This document shows, piece by piece, positions 6,193-7,373 of a stretch of DNA of 7,373 nucleotides. The stretch comes from Roseovarius sp. (GTDB taxonomy: Bacteria > Pseudomonadota > Alphaproteobacteria > Rhodobacterales > Rhodobacteraceae): positions 1 through 7,373 of the forward strand of contig JALQUE010000422.1 in the NCBI GenBank assembly GCA_023260815.1, written 5' to 3'. A program made the position numbers and the translations under genes. Below the pieces are notes generated by a model, which did not search any database, was not told the origin of the DNA, and saw only the letters and a list, made by a program, of their open reading frames with translations. Within the stretch, counting starts at the first letter, position 1. Each line of letters begins with the position of its first letter.

Positions 6193-6774
6193 ATGCGCAA
6201 ACTGCAGACACAAGGCGTACACCACATCACGCTGACCGGCGCCGACAGGCAAACCTCGATTGATTTCTGGGAGGGCGTTCTCGGGATGCCCTTCATCTTC
6301 GACCAGCCAAATCTCGATGATCCCGACGAAGGGCATCTGTATTTCGATCCAGGTGACGGGCGCCTGATCACCATTTTCACCAACGAAAATCGCAAACCCG
6401 TTCACAGTCGCACACCTATGGACCCGGGCTGCGTGCATCACGTCGCATTCAACGTGAGCCACGCCACCTTCTCCCAAGCGGTCGAACGGCTGACCGAACG
6501 CGGCATCGGCCATTCCGGCCCCAAGGATCGCGGCTTCATGGACTCGATCTATTTCAAGGATCCGCTCGGGCTGCTGATCGAACTGGCCTGCTACAGGTTC
6601 GAACCGCCGCTTGGCTGCTCTCATGCCGACGTCATGATCGAGGCGCATCGCATCCGCGTGGAACGCGGCGACTACAATATCGCGGAAATCCATCTTGCCG
6701 ACGCGCTCGAACGTCTGGTGCAGCGCAGGCAGCAGTCCCTGTCCGCAGACCGATCACCGCAAAATCCTTACTGA
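6193..6774 (+). CDS. VOC-superfamily protein (glyoxalase / ring-cleaving dioxygenase fold) with helical C-terminal tail
   Basis: This 193-residue protein has one VOC domain (about 7-135) made of two beta-alpha-beta-beta-beta modules. The first opens with GVHHITLTGAD and continues with SIDFWEGVLGMPF and DEGHLYFDPGDG. The second opens with VHHVAFNVSH and ends in DPLGLLIELACY. His11, His83 and Glu130 occupy the positions of a two-His-one-Glu metal site, so a metal-dependent enzyme is plausible. The HHIT opening and the YxLYF-like stretch recall the MhqO/PcpA/LinE hydroquinone-type dioxygenases, but those are about 310 residues with two domains, and this is one. A charged helical tail (about 142-180) follows. 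The start has AAGGAG (6181-6186), 6 bases before the ATG. It lies 52 bases downstream of trpS, possibly co-transcribed, with another VOC gene after it. The substrate is not readable; a glyoxalase-like or ring-cleaving role are both open. Confidence 0.85.
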   Translation: MRKLQTQGVHHITLTGADRQTSIDFWEGVLGMPFIFDQPNLDDPDEGHLYFDPGDGRLITIFTNENRKPVHSRTPMDPGCVHHVAFNVSHATFSQAVERLTERGIGHSGPKDRGFMDSIYFKDPLGLLIELACYRFEPPLGCSHADVMIEAHRIRVERGDYNIAEIHLADALERLVQRRQQSLSADRSPQNPY

Positions 6775-6799
6775 CCGCCTTCGCATCATCGCACATATC

Positions 6800-6819
6800 C
6801 TGCCCGATTCTGCCCAATT
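6800..6819. repeat. Tandem 10-bp direct repeat upstream of the second VOC gene
   Basis: CTGCCCGATT (6800-6809) is followed immediately by CTGCCCAATT (6810-6819), 9 of 10 bases alike. The second copy overlaps the first bases of the candidate -35 box, so it could be an operator with copies on one face of the helix. No regulator is recognised. Confidence 0.5.
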
Positions 6820-6847
6820 GCACGGTGACACACGGCGCGCCTAGCTT
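6818..6847 (+). promoter_or_regulatory. Candidate promoter for the second VOC gene
   Basis: TTGCAC (6818-6823) and TAGCTT (6842-6847) are separated by 18 bases, a fair sigma-70-like pair. The spacer ends in the palindrome GGCGCGCC (6834-6841). Transcription would start near 6854, giving a leader of about 20 bases with the ribosome binding site at 6864-6869. The boxes are approximate and no terminator was seen after the preceding gene, so co-transcription is also possible. Confidence 0.35.
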
Positions 6848-6875
6848 TGCGACAACAGCAAGGAAAGGACCGCCA

Positions 6876-7361
6876 ATGATACATCCCATCCACCCTCAAG
6901 CCCAGATCGGACATGTCCATCTCAAGGTCGCCGATCTCGACCGGGCGATCGGGTTCTATGCCGGCGTGCTCGGCTTTACCCTTCAACAGCGGTGGGGCGA
7001 CAGCGCCGCCTTTCTCGGCGCCGGCGGCTATCACCACCATATCGGCCTGAACACCTGGGACAGCCTGGGGCGCACGGCGGCCCCGCGCGGACATACCGGT
7101 CTCTATCATACCGCCATTCTCTATCCCGACCGCGCACAGCTTGCCGACGCGCTGCGCCGGGTCGTCGCCGCCGGCATCGAGATCGAGGGCGCGGCGGATC
7201 ACGGCGTCAGCGAAGCGGTCTATCTCAGCGATCCCGACGGCAACGGGGTCGAGCTTTACCGCGACCGCGCGCCCCAGGACTGGCCACGCGATGCCATGGG
7301 CGCACTGGACATGACCAACGCGCCTCTCGATCTCGACGCGCTGCTCGCCTGCACCGCCTGA
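6876..7361 (+). CDS. VOC-superfamily protein, catechol 2,3-dioxygenase (CatE)-like single domain
   Basis: This 161-residue protein has one VOC domain (about 10-130). It opens with IGHVHLKVADLDRAIGFYAG (11-30), followed by FLGAGGYHHHIGLNTW (46-61). The second module begins GLYHTAILYPDRAQLA and ends YLSDPDGNGVELYRDR. His13, His78 and Glu126 fit the metal triad of extradiol-type VOC enzymes. The YHHHIGLNTW, LYHTAILYPDR and DPDGNGVELYRDR stretches are typical of CatE-type proteins. Those proteins are about 280 residues with two domains; this one matches only the first domain, so dioxygenase activity is not assured. The ATG at 6876 has AAAGGA (6864-6869) 6 bases upstream; an in-frame GTG at 6825 would add 17 residues lying across the putative promoter, and is rejected. 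It resembles the preceding gene in fold but not in subfamily. Confidence 0.87.
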   Translation: MIHPIHPQAQIGHVHLKVADLDRAIGFYAGVLGFTLQQRWGDSAAFLGAGGYHHHIGLNTWDSLGRTAAPRGHTGLYHTAILYPDRAQLADALRRVVAAGIEIEGAADHGVSEAVYLSDPDGNGVELYRDRAPQDWPRDAMGALDMTNAPLDLDALLACTA

Positions 7362-7373
7362 CCCGTTCTTCTG

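Overview
The window looks like chromosomal DNA from an alphaproteobacterium, most likely Rhodobacterales (roseobacter group). The evidence is high GC with strong C/G third-position bias, typical GAGG/AAGGAG ribosome binding sites, alphaproteobacterial-type MurJ and TrpS proteins, and the order murJ, rhomboid-like gene, trpS. The taxonomic call is an inference from composition, protein style and gene order; no database search was possible.

Bases 1-2561 hold a two-gene catabolic unit on the + strand. It contains the 3' part of a CoA-acylating aldehyde dehydrogenase, best matched to sulfoacetaldehyde dehydrogenase SauS. This overlaps by 4 bases (ATGA) a complete AMP-forming acyl-CoA ligase, best matched to sulfoacetate-CoA ligase SauT. 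Together they would activate sulfoacetate to sulfoacetyl-CoA and reduce it to sulfoacetaldehyde, which enters central metabolism through Xsc (not in the window). A GC-rich hairpin closes the unit.

Bases 2562-2810 are non-coding and structure-rich. They hold the terminator hairpin, a second imperfect hairpin, an array of five degenerate 11-bp tandem units, and then a short hairpin and a possible -35 box ahead of murJ.

Bases 2811-6140 carry housekeeping genes: murJ (lipid II flippase, +), a convergent rhomboid-fold membrane protein on the - strand whose catalytic Ser and His are both replaced, and, divergent from it, trpS (tryptophanyl-tRNA synthetase, +). The stop codons of murJ and the rhomboid-like gene lie 4 bases apart inside a perfect small dyad.

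Bases 6193-7361 encode two single-domain VOC (glyoxalase/extradiol-dioxygenase fold) proteins. The first follows trpS closely. The second resembles CatE-type catechol dioxygenases and has its own likely promoter with a tandem 10-bp repeat. Both keep a plausible His-His-Glu metal triad, but their substrates cannot be read from the sequence.

I see no RNA genes, insertion sequences, CRISPR or phage genes. The least expected items are the probable rhomboid pseudoprotease, the 11-bp array upstream of murJ, and the sulfonate gene pair placed directly beside a conserved housekeeping block.
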